This document shows positions 1 to 12,657 of a stretch of 64,000 nt of DNA, piece after piece. Position 1 is the stretch's first letter. The number at the start of each line of letters is the position of its first letter. The DNA is from Paramecium octaurelia (taxonomy: Eukaryota; Ciliophora; Oligohymenophorea; Peniculida; Parameciidae). Under the pieces are notes generated by a model. That model had not been told where the DNA came from and searched no databases. It saw only the letters and a list, made by a program, of their open reading frames with translations. A program made the position numbers and the translations under genes. The DNA lies in contig CAJJDP010000080.1 of assembly GCA_905182995.1 (NCBI GenBank), positions 62,001 through 126,000 of the forward strand, written 5' to 3'.

Positions 1-151
1 AATCAGCTGCTAATGAATATAACCTTTGTCTAAATTCTAATTGCTTATTGGAAGAGAAAGTATCAGTATCTTCATTTGCTTTTGCTTCTATAAACTTCGA
101 GAAATTGGATTTTTAGAATTTAAAGAGCTTTGGTCTTTTTTACTTATAAGT

Positions 152-712
152 ATGACTTAAATTATCATCAATATCTCTTGGGCTGTGTTCTTCTGGCTAA
201 ACTTCAATAAAAGTCATACATTGATATTTTCTAACATTCTTTCGATTTTCTGTATATTAGTCTCATTGTTGATTTCATTCATTACTTATTATATTCTAAA
301 ATCCTTTGCTATTAACATATCTATCAATTATTTATCTGTCTTACCTTTTATTTCACTTTTTTACTCTATTCCAATACGATTAGATTTATATAAATTGTAT
401 GTAATATATAATAGCTTGCCTTCACATGTCTAAAATTAATCCATTTTTTATTAATTTTTTACAATTTATACACTTAAATTAATAAAAATAGCTGTGATTT
501 ATTCACAATAATAGTACTAGTATAAACAATCAATTACATTAGAGTATATAGAATAACTCAAAAGTATCATCTTACAAAATAATCCAATCAGAAATATAGC
601 ATATATTAATGAAACTTGGTTAGGTGATCAAACTTAAAAGAAAGACATCAAAATCAAACAAATAATTAAAAATGTTATTTTCTAAATCAATTTTATTTCA
701 AACTATTTATGA
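152..712 (+). CDS. small multipass membrane protein, possibly the 3' part of a larger gene
   Basis: An ORF of 186 residues read with TGA as the only stop. The first half is strongly hydrophobic, with three or four likely membrane segments (for example ILSIFCILVSLLISFITYY), followed by a hydrophilic Gln/Lys-rich tail of about 90 residues. The start is the first ATG after an in-frame TGA at 14-16. The frame is open between that TGA and the ATG, and frame 1 is also open from base 1, so this could be the last exon of a gene that begins left of the window. I do not recognise the family. The membrane topology is a reading of hydrophobicity only. It converges with the weak minus-strand ORF ending at 698. 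Confidence 0.5.
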
Positions 713-937
713 ATTATTTATAAGAATTGATTTTATAATTTTCTCATTTATATGTTTATATATATTATCATAATATTTATTCTCAGTTACCAAAACCCCA
801 ACAATCCTATATATTGTCATAGAATGATAATTCTCACTGCTTTTATCCATCAAATATATTAGTTTTAAAAGTAAGCCCATTTTTGAAGGAAAAATATCAG
901 CCAAAATGAGTGGGTACTTCTACTGTATTGTTATAAC
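698..937 (-). CDS. short ORF or gene fragment, no ATG found
   Basis: An open frame of 79 codons on the minus strand ending in TGA at 698-700 and bounded upstream by TGA at 938-940. The composition looks protein-like (middle part MGLLLKLIYLMDKSS), but there is no in-frame ATG before residue 20 or so. It may be the last exon of a small gene whose earlier exons I could not find, or chance in AT-rich DNA. It overlaps the end of the plus-strand gene by 15 bases. Confidence 0.25.
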
Positions 938-1575
938 TCAAAGGAGTTATTTTAATCTGCAGATGCAAAAAAATCCAAAATTGAAATAATAAATAATTGA
1001 ATATAATCCCCTTTATTATTTAAATTAATAATCAGTAATTAATTTTAAGATTATTAAATTATACTTCAGAAACTTAAAGTTGAATTAATATTTACTTATT
1101 TTAGGCATATAGTCATAAAATTTATGGTTTCTTCGATATAAATTATTTATTAACTTAAATATCAATAAAAATCTAAGAAAAACTGATAAATTTATGATCT
1201 TTTAAAACTGAAAATAATTGAAAATTTCATCATAAAAATTATTTTTACTTAAATTATCGTTATATAATAATCTGAAATGATTTTCTGGTAAAATGAAATG
1301 GGTAATTTTTCACAGTGAAGTAAAGGTATACCTTAGCTGGATTGATCTAAAATGCCTTTTAGAGAGAAATTAGTTTAATTATATCTAAAATTGCGTAATA
1401 TTATTTGTTCTTAAGAAAATGTGGTTTGTTTAACTAAATTTAAAGAAGTGAAAAAGATTTTTGAGCTTAATTTGATATTTGGTTACAACAGAAAATAATA
1501 TAAAATGTTATTTATGATAATAAAACTGATTACATCATTTTTTCATAGCTAATTTCATTGTCTAATATTGTACAT
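938..1575. other. AT-rich stretch without a convincing gene
   Basis: Only marginal plus-strand ORFs are visible: 906-1211 (101 residues, very Asn/Lys/Leu-rich) and 1293-1451 (52 residues, starting MKWVIFHSEVKVYLSW). Either could be a remnant. I see no RNA gene, repeat or clear regulatory element. Confidence 0.4.
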
Positions 1576-1953
1576 TCATACACGAAAAACATTGAATGAT
1601 CCTTCAGACACTTCATTCAATGAAAAATTACTTTCAAATTTAGATTCTAATGATTGGCTTGTCATTTAAGAGTATTCTTCAATAAAATAATTGTTATTTC
1701 GATTAAGGTCTTATAGTTGTAATATTAAGTCATTTCGCTAATGCTGATTTTTTGGGTATATTATAAAGAAATGAGGCCTTTCTAATGTTTCCGGAGAATT
1801 GGCAGTATTTCTGGAATTCTTACTTTTACCGTACACTTTATATTGGAAGTTAGTTTAGCCTTCAGCATCAGGGTTGAGGTCAGGCAAACTCGGCAGTGAG
1901 TCTTGAGAAATAATATCTCTTTCCCTTTCTCTGAACTTGCATGTAGCACCCAT
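1576..1953 (-). CDS. short hydrophilic protein with possible N-myristoylation/palmitoylation signal
   Basis: An uninterrupted ORF of 125 residues. The start MGATCKFRERERD has Gly at position 2 and Cys at position 5, the kind of N-terminus that is N-myristoylated and then palmitoylated in other eukaryotes, so the protein may sit on the inner face of a membrane. The rest is Ser/Asn/Glu-rich and looks disordered (for example DSLPSLPDLNPDAEG). No domain was recognised. The ATG is the natural start because it gives the lipidation motif and AT-rich spacer lies just upstream. Lipidation is an inference from the motif alone. Confidence 0.6.
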
Positions 1954-2529
1954 ATTTTATATAAAATAATTTAAAAAGAGGCTAATTAATTATGTTTAAA
2001 TAATGAATAAGAAGAAATGTCGGGACTGAATTGTATTTAACATTTTGACTTGGAAAGTCAATGATTTTGTTAGTTCAGATGATGTTTTGAGAAGTTATTC
2101 TCATATTTAAAAAATATATCAAAAAACAAATTAAATAAAAGGTTCAATATTCTAAAATTCCAACTTCGTGAATCAAATTCCATAAATAAAAATTCGTTAC
2201 TGAGTATCTATGTAATACCTTCTCAAGACTATAATACTTCTGGATCAGGTGTAAGTAAAAGCAAATGTAGTTTGAATTAAGAAATCTCTTTTGAAATTAT
2301 CACACAATTAAACTGAAGGTATAATTAATGAAGTTACTATAAGTTAGTTTCATTTGATAATAGTAATGTTATTAGAAATGTAATAATTTACTTAGTAGTG
2401 TATTTAATATTCAAATATATTATCAACAAAGATTTTGGGATTTCAAATTAAAAAGGATGACCATATTTCTAATGCTATTGAATTATTTAATAGATATTAA
2501 TTCAAACATAAAAATTTATTATATAATAA
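1954..2529. other. intergenic stretch with unresolved coding-like fragments
   Basis: The stretch separates two divergently oriented genes. A plus-strand frame around 2032-2090 reads TWKVNDFVSSDDVLRSYSHI, and another around 2095-2315 reads to TGA, but they have no ATG and could not be joined by a plausible intron. It may hold a decayed small gene together with the promoters of both neighbours. Confidence 0.35.
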
Positions 2530-4782
2530 ATGAAAGGCAATCATCCTTACACGATAACATTTCCAATTTGGTAATGTGAATAATGGTCTGCCTTAAAGGG
2601 TAGATTGAAGTTAACAGACGAATAAGTAGTTATTGCTCGATGGAATGACACAAGGTTTTTAGATGAAGAATTAGCATTTTTGGAATCTTTTCATAGAATT
2701 AAACCACATGCAGAGACAAAGTTGCTAAAACCACAAATAAGTCTGCTGCCCTCAATTTTGTAGATTGTAAGAACGAATACCTATACAGATTTGATAATAG
2801 AGAATGTTTCACAATGGCTTCTGATAAATGGTGACTTGTCGAAACTGTTGTTGATATACTTTGGATATGACCTCTATTAAGGTTGTTCCCCAAGGGATTG
2901 CACAATTGAAAATATAGTAAAGAATGGTGATTCGATAGTAATCTTAGATTTCGGTTTGAAAAAGAGACAAGAAAATTATTGTGTCTATTGGAATCCATTG
3001 ATATTGAAAGGAAAACCTTGTAGATCATCTTATCAGTGGTCTCTTGGCATACTCTATTTGGTGATGACTCAGGGAACTTATATCCTTAATGAAGTGCATA
3101 AACACATAGCCGATTGGTTGCAAGGAGGTCGTTTGGATATAGGATCTCTGATTTCAAATAAGAAGCCAACAATATAGAATTTGATTTCATCTCTTTTGAA
3201 TCCCGAAAACCCAATTCCATGGCATTAAATCCCATATCATCCCGCCTTTAGAGAAGATAATGCATGTAAGTAGATTTTGAAGGATTTTCAGATTAGATTG
3301 AACAGGATGGAAGTGAAATGCAGATCCTCATCAAGAATAAGCAGCAGAGATGACTCTAATTCTCTGATAAACTTGCCTCAGTAGCCCAATTGCAACAAGA
3401 ATCAAAAGGTGACTGAATAGAATCTATTAAATTAATCCTTGATAACCAAGATCAGTAATATGTAGAAAATGCATTAGGAGAATGTTAGAAGTGTTGTTGG
3501 CAATAGATATTCATCAGTATAGAGTAGATAAAAGTCATCATCTCATTAAAGCCGTTAAATGATTCAAACTTATAGCAGCAACAAATTTAACAACTTCTTT
3601 TCATCTACAAAACTGCTTCCAAAACCATAAATTAAATCATAAAACAATAGTCATACTGGAGTTAAGAGTTTTCGCAATTAGACCCAAAATACTACAATCT
3701 ATACAGGATATGATTCATCAAGGAAGATCAATGATAACAGTTAGGAATTGATGCACTAATAAGGTTCTCAACAACATATTTCTTAATCATTCACAAAAAA
3801 TGAATTCTTTTATGACAAAATCAGAGCCAGAATTTCATCAGTCCAAGGCAATACTATCAAAATGACAACAAAATAAAGGTTTGGTTCCTCATCTCAGAAT
3901 TCAAAGTCAGATCAATCCAAACAATAACAAGTTGTTTATAGTAAGGGATCTAAAACCTAAGAGGAATTGTAATAATTGTATCAGCAATCAGAGAATGCTA
4001 TGGAATAATACAAAGCCATTTATAGTTCTGATTTGGAAGACAATCAATAGCAGAGACCCAATTTAGACGAAAGCAGAATTAGTAATGCTGAGAATTACAT
4101 ATAATTAATAAAAAGATCAAGTTAATAATTGAGTCTGTTTTCTTAGAAATACAACCGTTCTTTGGATGCACTCAATATTATTGGCCAAACTGTTGCAAAA
4201 TGCCTTACATTTTTTAATGGTTTATAAAATTTCTGGGTCATTCCTTTATTTTTAGTCTTTAAAAGAATGTTGCAATTGAGGAAGGAAATTGAAATCCTCT
4301 TAGAATCCAAAATCAATTCTTTCGGTTTAGATGAATGGGATTATATAACATCTTGTTTTGAATTTGAGAATTATTGCAATAAAGTCAAATAAGATAATTA
4401 ATTGGTGTAAAATGAATTGAATTTGTTGCTTAATACAGCTAAAGCCAAGGCAGAAAAGTTAGATAAAAATAGAAAAGACAAAGTTGAGTGGTTTCTTAAT
4501 GATTTTGTTGATGATGACATCAAAGATATATGTTATACATATTTCAATGGATAGATCTATTAGAATATCAAAGACAAAAAGGGAGTCCCCAAATCAACTT
4601 TAGAATGGTTAAGACTATAAATATAAGCTTAAGCTTCTTTGATTATTTTTTAGCTGCCTATTTTAATGTGCGATAAAGAAAACTTTACTTATGAAGGCTA
4701 TTTACAAGCTCTGGAATACACAGATGAAAATCAAATATTATAATACTTAAAACGAAATGAGTAATATCTCGAAAGCAAATGA
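2530..4782 (+). CDS. divergent protein kinase-like protein (probable pseudokinase) with long Gln/Ser-rich tail
   Basis: A 750-residue ORF without need of an intron. The first 230 residues look like a worn-down kinase domain. A DFG-like triplet is visible in IVILDFGLKKR, and before it GCSPRDCTIENIV stands where HRDxKxxN is expected, so the Asp and Asn remain but His and Lys are replaced. I see no glycine loop and no VAIK lysine. Residues about 260-560 are low-complexity Ser/Asn/Gln. The last 190 residues are more ordered and partly helical (VEWFLNDFVDDDIKDICYT). Catalysis is doubtful, and a scaffold or regulatory role is inferred. One stretch near 4219-4254 has GT...AG ends and a length divisible by three, so an intron there cannot be excluded. 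Confidence 0.7.
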
Positions 4783-4876
4783 TTCTATATTCTTATCAAT
4801 TATATTAAATATAAGAATAATAGAACATTACATATAATTAATACTAATATTATATAATTTATAAATAGTCTCAATC

Positions 4877-7652
4877 TCATTATTTAAAGTAGGATTCATG
4901 AAAAATCTATATTTCTTCAACTTAATATTTCGTAGCTATAAGTTCAGAGAAGGCCATTTGATCTTTACTGAAATCCTTGTGATATTTTAATAGAAATCCA
5001 AGAATCTTGATGCCATCAATCAATCCTAAACTACCACTTCTATTCTTATAAAATTCATGCTAACATTTATTGGCAAATTCAACACAATATTTATTATTTA
5101 AAGATTTTTCACTATTAATTACATTAAGTATCTTGTCACTGTTGATATTCACTAACAATTTAACAGTATGAATGATCGATGTCACAAAATCATTGACATC
5201 TTTCTTCTTCTTACAAATCTTCTGATTATGCCAATATTGCATTATTGGAAATAGAGTGTCATCTATTACTGTATACTACATATCATAAGATTTGGCTATT
5301 AATTATTTTAATTATTCAAAATGATTCTCAATAGTATTGAATCTCTTTTTTTGATTAGTTTCTAAAAGTAGTAAAATATTCAGATATTTCTCACTCTTTT
5401 GCTGATCATAATCTTGCTGTTTTTGATTTAATTAACATACTCCAATAAAGGTAGATAAAGTAAATAGTAAACTGTTACTATATTCAACTAAGTAGTTTTT
5501 TTCATTCACAAAAGTTTCTTATCATATTGAATTAATTATACCATAAGTCTGTTTGTATGTTTCATTATATGGTTCAAGGTTATGAGCTAATTCATAGTAC
5601 TTTTTGGCTTCTTCAATTTATTTGTCCTTTTTATACACATTCCCTAATTAATAATGAGCTTCTGCATTGTTTGGATTCTATTTTATGCAATCTATATAAT
5701 TTTCTTCTGCTTCATCAAATCTTAACAAATACAAATTAGCTCCACCTAACTTAAAATAAATATTTTTTAATATTACCATAAAGTAAGCTTCTTCTAATTT
5801 TACTCTTCCTAGCTTTACATAAGTATTCAAATTCTTTATGCAATTCTTATAATCTTCAATCTTACTATAGCACAATCCAAAATAAAAATAACATAACTCA
5901 TTAAAATCTAACTTATTAATTTTCTAAAGAGATTCTAATGCTTTCTTATATTGATTCTGATCACAATATATCACACCTAAATTCTTTTTCAGTTAATAAT
6001 ACCTTTTTCAAAATGTGAGCAATCATTATGTTTGTCAATATCCAAAACTTATTAATGAAGATTTAATGCTTCTTTCTCATTTTTTTTTGCCTTGTGAAAC
6101 TAAGCAAGCAATTACATAATCTCGATATTGTTCTTATTCTTTTCAAGTCCTTCCTATACAAAAGTCATTCCTTCATCATATTTCTCTTATGATAACAACA
6201 ACTTTCCTAATCTAAGCTTTTATTGTATTACCCTTGAAAATATATGTTTATGGATCATCCAAATTGTGTTTTACATTCAAACTCTCAAATATTTCTGAAG
6301 CCTCTTTCACCTTTCCAAGTTTCATATATACGTTGGCTAGAAAATGGTGTAAACAATACCTTATTTTTCTTTCTTATCTTAATTTGTTTCTTCATCTATG
6401 ATCATAGTATGACATTATAATGCTTCTTCTAATCTTTTCAACTTTTCCAATACAAACGCTATAAATATTCCTCTATTATGTTACCCTTTTCTTTTAGCGC
6501 ATTTATATCTTTTGGTTATTGACTTAAGGCCTTATTTAGGCTGGTCAAAGCATCACCATATTGTCCCTATTCCACCTAAATCTTAGCATTTAATCGAAGT
6601 GATTAATAATGCAAAGGATCTTTCTTAAGAATTTAATCAACTACTTTTCTTGCTTGAGCATATTATTTTTCTGAATACAAATTTTCAGCTTAACCATTTT
6701 TATATGAATGTTACCTAACGTTAACTTATCTTCAATCGGAATAATAGTACTAGCTTGTTAATCGGTTATTTAAATATTTAAATTTTTTTCAGCTTCCTCT
6801 TTCATTTATTAAACCAACTTATTGTTATTATCTATTTTCAACATTGCAGAACATGTTCCATACATTTTATCAAACTACTGTGTAACTTTATATATGTTTC
6901 CTATACTTGCATCAAATTTTGTACCTTGTGTAATCAATGCATCTAGATAATTTGAATCTAACTTCAAGGCCTCAGAAACGCATTTAAGGGCTTCTTCGTG
7001 TTTATTTAGTTCAATTAGAGTGGTAGCCTTGTTGATATAAAAATGCTTTTGCTATGAGTCCTCTTATATGGCTAAATCATAGTATTTTAGAGACTCCTCT
7101 TTTCTATTTAATTTAGATAAAGCATAAGCTTAACAAAGAATTAAACCATTAGTACCTAAACTATAATTCACTTCTGAGAAGTTTTGCTGCTTTGCATAGG
7201 CTTTCTCTAAGTAGTCTAAGGCTTCTGGAAATTTTCGTTATTTTATCATTAAACACCCTAAAATATTTTTGAAAAATAACCTGCTTCATTCAAAGCGTAT
7301 ACATGATCAGGTTACTTTTCTAAAGTTGCCTTAAGTAGATTTAAAGCATCTTCTATTTTGTTTTATTCAAAAGCCACAATGGCTGAATAAAATAAAATAG
7401 TTACCTTTTGAATAATATGCATCAGCAAATTCCGGATCGATTTCTAAGACTCTGTTGAATAGATTGATAGCCTGATCATATTTCCCCTTTTTAAGTAAAT
7501 AGTTTCCTGAAGCTAAATTCAGTTATTATACCTCTTTGGTATAGCTTTTATTTATCAGCTAACTCAGTATCTTGAGAGGAAATACTATGTTTTTCCGAAT
7601 GGTTTCCTTTCTTTTTGTCAGGAGCTTCTGCTTATGATGACCCACAACCCAT
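4877..7652 (-). CDS. tetratricopeptide repeat (TPR) protein with lipid-anchor-like N-terminus
   Basis: A protein of about 853 residues after removing nine short introns (19 to 26 nt); a tenth possible intron of 27 nt keeps the frame. The exon sum is an exact multiple of three. TPR units repeat along most of the length, with the usual pattern of Ala, Gly and Tyr followed by Pro (LFNRVLEIDPEFADAYYSK, IKQNPNNAEAHYQLGNVYK). TPR repeats form helical solenoids that hold protein partners, so a scaffold role is expected. The N-terminus MGCGSSQAE carries the MGC(x)SS pattern of N-myristoylated, palmitoylated proteins. The last 230 residues are not TPR-like and are unrecognised. Start and stop are clear, but exact splice sites are inferred from frame and GT...AG ends. 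Confidence 0.85.
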
Positions 7653-9206
7653 TAATTAAAATATAATTAAAGAAAATTTGATGCGACAAATAAACTTAAA
7701 CGATACAGTTTTATTATATCTTTTTTGATGAGTAAAGGTTTAATATAGTTTCGACTTGGCTTTATCATAAAATTCACAACATAACTTAATGCTTATTTGT
7801 ATAAAATAGAATAAGTTAGAAAAAATTGAAAAACTAGAATGAGTTTTTTAGCTTGATATTCTGAGTGTTAAAATAGAATAATTATTTGAATCTATCCATA
7901 ATTATAGATCAAACTATTTCGTTGAGTATTTATACGGATGGATGCTCTTGATGAAGTTATTTTTAATATTTTATCTTCATTTAAATAAATAATGCCCAAG
8001 ATAATAATTCTTGTCTATTAATAACCATTCTACGATTCCATCGTTCTATCAATTCAGATGGTTCCAAAATTAAAATCAATCCTTTTGGTTTTTTTCAATT
8101 GTTTGTTGTTAATTGATATTTATAATAAAATCTATTATATAATCAGAGATTTTGCTCTTCTTATTAAAAACTAAATTAAATATTAAGCAAGTAAATAAGG
8201 AGTTGTTACCCACACTTAGAATATGAAATCTTTATTACTAAATTTATTTGGTTGAATATAAAAATATTAATTTAGATTAAAGTTTCTATTTTTAATTATT
8301 CAGCATCAAATTTTTTGGATATTTTTTTCTATGATCTTTCATTGATAAATTCCTTGTTTCTAGTTTAAATATTCAGTTTGTATTTGCATAAAAATAATGT
8401 TTCATATTAATCTTAAGTCACTATCTCAAAGGATTTTCAGTATTTTATAATGAATTGGAAATAAAGTCTTAAACGTGGCTCATGAGTAATTAGTTTACCA
8501 ATCAGTGAGAATTAAAAATAAATCTAATTGATGTCATATGATAATCAAAAAAGGTAAATGCTTTGCTTGATCTGGTAAGACTAAAGATTTATTAAAATAA
8601 ATATATGTAGTTTTAGACAAAATTTTAATAAGTCTACCATATGTATACTTCTAAGATATTAGAAATGATTAGGCTATATTGAAGAGACAGCAATCTTCTT
8701 TGTAAAACAATACATAGATAGAAAAAAAGAATAAAATATAAGGCAAGGATATATCTTTAATATCACAAAATGATGGGTTTAATAAAAGTAATTTAGAAAA
8801 TCAGCTAAGATATCTTTCATTATTCTTTTGAAACTACTTTATCATTCAACAGGTTTAAAATTAAAATAGCCTTGTTTTACCTATTTAAGTCACTCTTAAT
8901 TATTATTTTAATATAGAAAAATAAGAGTTAGTAGAATTCTTTTTGAGATAACTCGCTTGAAATTAGGTAATAATGAGTATTTTAATTAGTACTATATAAT
9001 ATATTAATTATTTAGAAAATTAATAAATTAATATCATTTAATCTTTGTGGGAATAATTAGATTAAAGAATTGTAAAATTATTATGGAAATGTTAATTTGA
9101 TAATTCAGACTAGTTTTCCAAATAATTTCACTAGTATTATTGGGTTTAAATTGATATTTACGATATGCATAGTTATTAAGAATAAATATTGCAATTTTAT
9201 TTAGTT
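7653..9206. other. gene-poor AT-rich tract
   Basis: About 1.5 kb, unusually long for this gene-dense DNA. Apart from the weak ORF at 7938-8255 I see no convincing coding region, RNA gene or repeat. It may be degenerate former coding DNA. Confidence 0.45.
7938..8255 (+). CDS. weak ORF, 105 residues, hydrophobic middle
   Basis: An ORF running from the first ATG after an in-frame TGA (7923-7925) to TGA at 8253-8255. The middle is hydrophobic (LLVFFNCLLLIDIYNKIYY). Nothing in it is recognised. With only one stop codon in the code, ORFs of this size arise easily by chance in AT-rich DNA, so treat it as a candidate only. Its isolated position in a gene-poor tract does not help to decide. Confidence 0.25.
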
Positions 9207-9632
9207 TCAGTATTTATTTATTGAGTAATTCATGAATAATATTAAATCTAATATAAATGATAAAAATGTATAGGGAGGATGAGAAAGTTGATAGATATTT
9301 TGAAATATAAATGTGTTAATCATACAAAAACCGAAATCAGATAATTTCGATTGATTCTCATTCTTTGGCTTATATATCATGGCTCTAATCTGCTTAAGTT
9401 TTTGAACTGGCCCTTCTAAGATAAATAGGATTTTTTTTAATAGAGAGTAAATTCTCCTTGGAGTCAATTTCAGTTTTGAATCTAACGAGATTATCGGAGG
9501 TGCGTCTACAACTATTTGGTTAAACAAAGAGAGGAATATTTTTTGAAGTTGATTTAGGTATTATAACATGTGATTAATCTTAAATTTCTGGTTCTCTGAG
9601 TTACTGATGTTGTTGCTATTTGGTAAGCTCAT
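9207..9632 (-). CDS. weak ORF, 141 residues
   Basis: Reads MSLPNSNNISNSENQKF at the start and ends with a hydrophobic C-terminus. A second frame over 9355-9520 also looks protein-like (SDNLVRFKTEIDSKENLL) and ends at its own TGA, so the true gene may have an unrecognised intron or be a decayed gene with a frameshift. No family recognised. Confidence 0.3.
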
Positions 9633-9994
9633 TTGAAGTTGATTTCGCTACCGAACAACCCATTTAATAAAAAAATTAATATACCAGTTGCCTTATATTT
9701 ATAATTAATAAAATATACATCTAAAATATTCATTATTAGATAGGGAGAGAGGCATTTTATTTGTTGGGTGGGCATTCCACAATTGCAAATGAATGATATC
9801 AGTAGATTCTTAAGTGGTAGAGGCATTTGAGTTATGAATAATATGTTGCCAGGGAGAAAATAATATATATATATATATGAGGCCATTTTGTAAATAATAA
9901 AATTTATGAGGAGAAATTAAATATGATTAAAGAATAAATTGTTTAGTGATGTAATGAGATTAATATTATAAATTGTCTGTTAGAAGATTAAGAG
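9633..9994. other. upstream spacer with short TA run
   Basis: AT-rich spacer before the coiled-coil gene. It holds a (TA)n run near 9863-9878 and a minus-strand open stretch (9629-9886, about 85 codons, hydrophobic) with no clear family and a start placed on the TA run. I take it as noncoding or decayed. Confidence 0.4.
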
Positions 9995-11801
9995 ATGTCA
10001 TAATTTTTAAAACCAGTGCCAGCCTCATCACCACCTAAATCTAGAAATACAATATCGCCAAATACGCAATCTAAAAGTCCATATTACAACGAATTGCAGC
10101 AAGGTTCTATTTGTTTGAGTTTTAGGATCGACTTTACAGAAATCCTAATAGAGTCTAAGGAACTCCCATTACATTAGTAAGTTTGAGAAGAGCATCGATA
10201 TGGATATGAAACAAAGCAATACCTTTAATAATCCAGAATTTGAGATTAAGAAATTAATGAATTTAGTGGAATTGCAATAGCATGAAATAAATAACTGGAA
10301 ACGTCGCTATGAACAAGCAGAGACACGAGTAAGATCTAATTTCTAAGTATTATAGTGTATCACATCTGATCAAACTTAAACAATGTTGGAATATGAGAAA
10401 CATTTGGATCAATTGACCAGAGAATTAAAAAATTCTATATAATAGAATGACGAACTCAACAATAAATTGAGAGACAAGGATACCCAATTGCTTCGATTGA
10501 ATAAATAGATAGATATTTAGAAACAATAATTGAATGATTATTCATCTGAATTAAAGTATCTTTAACATGAAAAGGTGAACTAGGATAAGGATGCATCAAT
10601 CCAATTGTATCAAAAGGATTAGAAATATAATTAAAATTTATAAGAGATCTAATAAGCACATTTAGAACAATTACAATTAATGGATGATTAAATTTAGAAA
10701 TTATAAGATGAATTAGTGAGAAGAAATCAGGCCATTGAGTTTTAAAAATAAGAGATTGTCTAATTGGATAAAATTGTAAATGAAATTAAGACAGGAGAAA
10801 AGAATTTGATGTAACAATTGGAGTCTCTAAAAGTGAAGTATTCGGAACTATAGGAGGAAAAGAAAAGAGAAGTCAATAAATTAATATAATAAAATGAATA
10901 ATAAGTGAAATCACAAGAAAAAGAGTTTCTGGATGAGAAGGATTGTTTAGTGGATAGGATTGGATAACTTTAATATGAGAATAATATTTTAAATTAATAA
11001 ATCCTAGAATAGTAGAGTAATTAATTAAAATTATAAAATAGATTTAATCTAAGGAATGTAAGATGAGATATAATCACAAGTGGAATAGAATTGCAACTTA
11101 TAAGAGTAGAACCAGTTGAGCACCCAGGATTTAGATTAAAAGTATAGAAAATCAGTATCAGAAATAAAGATGGAATATCAATAATAGATTAATAAATTGT
11201 TACAAGAGATTTAAAAATTGAATTAACAATTGGATTAAACCTAAAGTTAATTATAGTAAAGCTCATAATTGAATTAAGAATTGTAGATTGCACTAGAAAA
11301 TTTGAATTAGCATCATTAGACTACAACAAATTAATTAAAGCAAGTGTAGAATGATTATGATTCTTTGCAATTGCAATATGACAATGACGTTTAAGAGTAG
11401 AATTAAGATATTGAATAATTAAACGACTAGGTTAATCAATTGAGTGAACTATTGGAATAGAGATCAAACGAATTCGATGAATGCAGATAATAGAAGGGAT
11501 AGTTAGCCTTAAGAAATAATGAGAATAATGTAATAGTAAATGTAATTATTAGTTATTGATACAAAGATTGTAAGTGGAGTTGGAATGTCAGAAATAGAAA
11601 TTGATTGAGATACAGAAGTAATAGGAGGTATCAGAATAAGTGAAGGATGAAATCAAGAGATCTCAGATTGAATAGATCAAGAGATAGATGGAGTCGTAGG
11701 TTGAGATTTTAGAGAGTGAGAATAGAACTCTGAGATACTAGATAGAGATGAAGAATAGAGAATGTGAGGAGTGGAAACAATAGTATACTAGAAATTAATG
11801 A
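9995..11801 (+). CDS. long coiled-coil protein
   Basis: Three introns (22, 31 and 23 nt) give a 576-residue protein. The first 60 residues are Pro/Ser-rich (VPASSPPKSRNTISP). From about residue 70 to the end the sequence is an almost unbroken coiled coil rich in Gln, Glu, Leu and Lys, with heptad-like hydrophobic spacing. No globular domain is visible. In Paramecium such proteins are often parts of basal bodies, cortical fibres or other cytoskeletal structures, but that is family-level inference and nothing here fixes the location. The ATG is the first usable one, since an earlier ATG at 9922 reaches TGA quickly. Confidence 0.8.
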
Positions 11802-11813
11802 TTGTTTATATTA

Positions 11814-12629
11814 TCAGTTACTGTTGATTTGTATCTTTGAAATTTAGGAAAGCAGTTTTTGAAAAAGTATTGAAATGAGTCCAATAATGTCAACTTATGT
11901 CATCAAGGCTGCAATGATATAGTCATCTATGTCCAATTCATGTTTCTAATCTAATTATTAAATTCTTACTTCTCCGTTGACAATTAGAAGTGTATCAATA
12001 ATGATATGCACTCCATACAAGATGAAAAGGAATGATAAAATAAATAAAAACTTCAGGGACAATTCGAAGTAGAGCAATAGGAAGATGAATAGCAGAGCAA
12101 TAGTGATAAGAATGAATGTTAAACCTTTATTCAAATTGATTTCTGATGCTGTGAAGTGCGAGTAGACGAGGAGTGAAATGATGATGCCAAATTGTAGTGT
12201 AATCAAAGAAATGACATGATTTGAGTAGGTAGGATAATGATGGGTGGTGTAACAAAAAATGTATGAGATGGAGAGTGTGAAACTACTATAACAGATGTAA
12301 TTATAGGGATGTTGTTTGGCTAATCTTGATTTACATGTAAACTTACTTTTAAAATCTCATTAGCAAAAATACCACCAAGATCAATACAACTATAAATATC
12401 CAAAAGAAGAAGGGTCTACTGCAAAGGTAATCAATTATTGGAATTTGAGAATATGCTATCAATGTAGTAATGAAAGTAAATCCAATTTGAAATAAAATTA
12501 TCAGAAACACCTCATTAGGCAATATCTTACCTTTCTGATGAAGCTCAATCTTGCATGCTCTATTCTCAGTTGCTCAGTATCCACAATCTCAATATCGAAT
12601 GCCTAATAATTATTCTATTCATAGTCCAT
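11814..12629 (-). CDS. BAX inhibitor-1 / LFG (TMBIM) family membrane protein
   Basis: Two introns (20 and 22 nt) give 257 residues. A hydrophilic N-terminus of about 35 residues is followed by six or seven hydrophobic segments. Family hallmarks are the KQHPYNYI-like loop after the second membrane segment, the late YGVHIIIDTLLIV segment, and the C-terminal DDYIIAALMTQVDIIGLI, which matches the LDDYI...VDII signature of TMBIM proteins. These proteins lie in ER, Golgi or plasma membrane and act on calcium leak and cell survival in other eukaryotes. The length fits the family. It converges tail to tail with the coiled-coil gene, 12 bases away. Confidence 0.85.
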
Positions 12630-12657
12630 TTTTATTGATTAAATTATTTATTTATAT

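Noticed and set aside
9629-9886. 85-codon minus-strand hydrophobic ORF
   Set aside because: Starts on a TA dinucleotide run, has no family features and lies in a degenerate tract.
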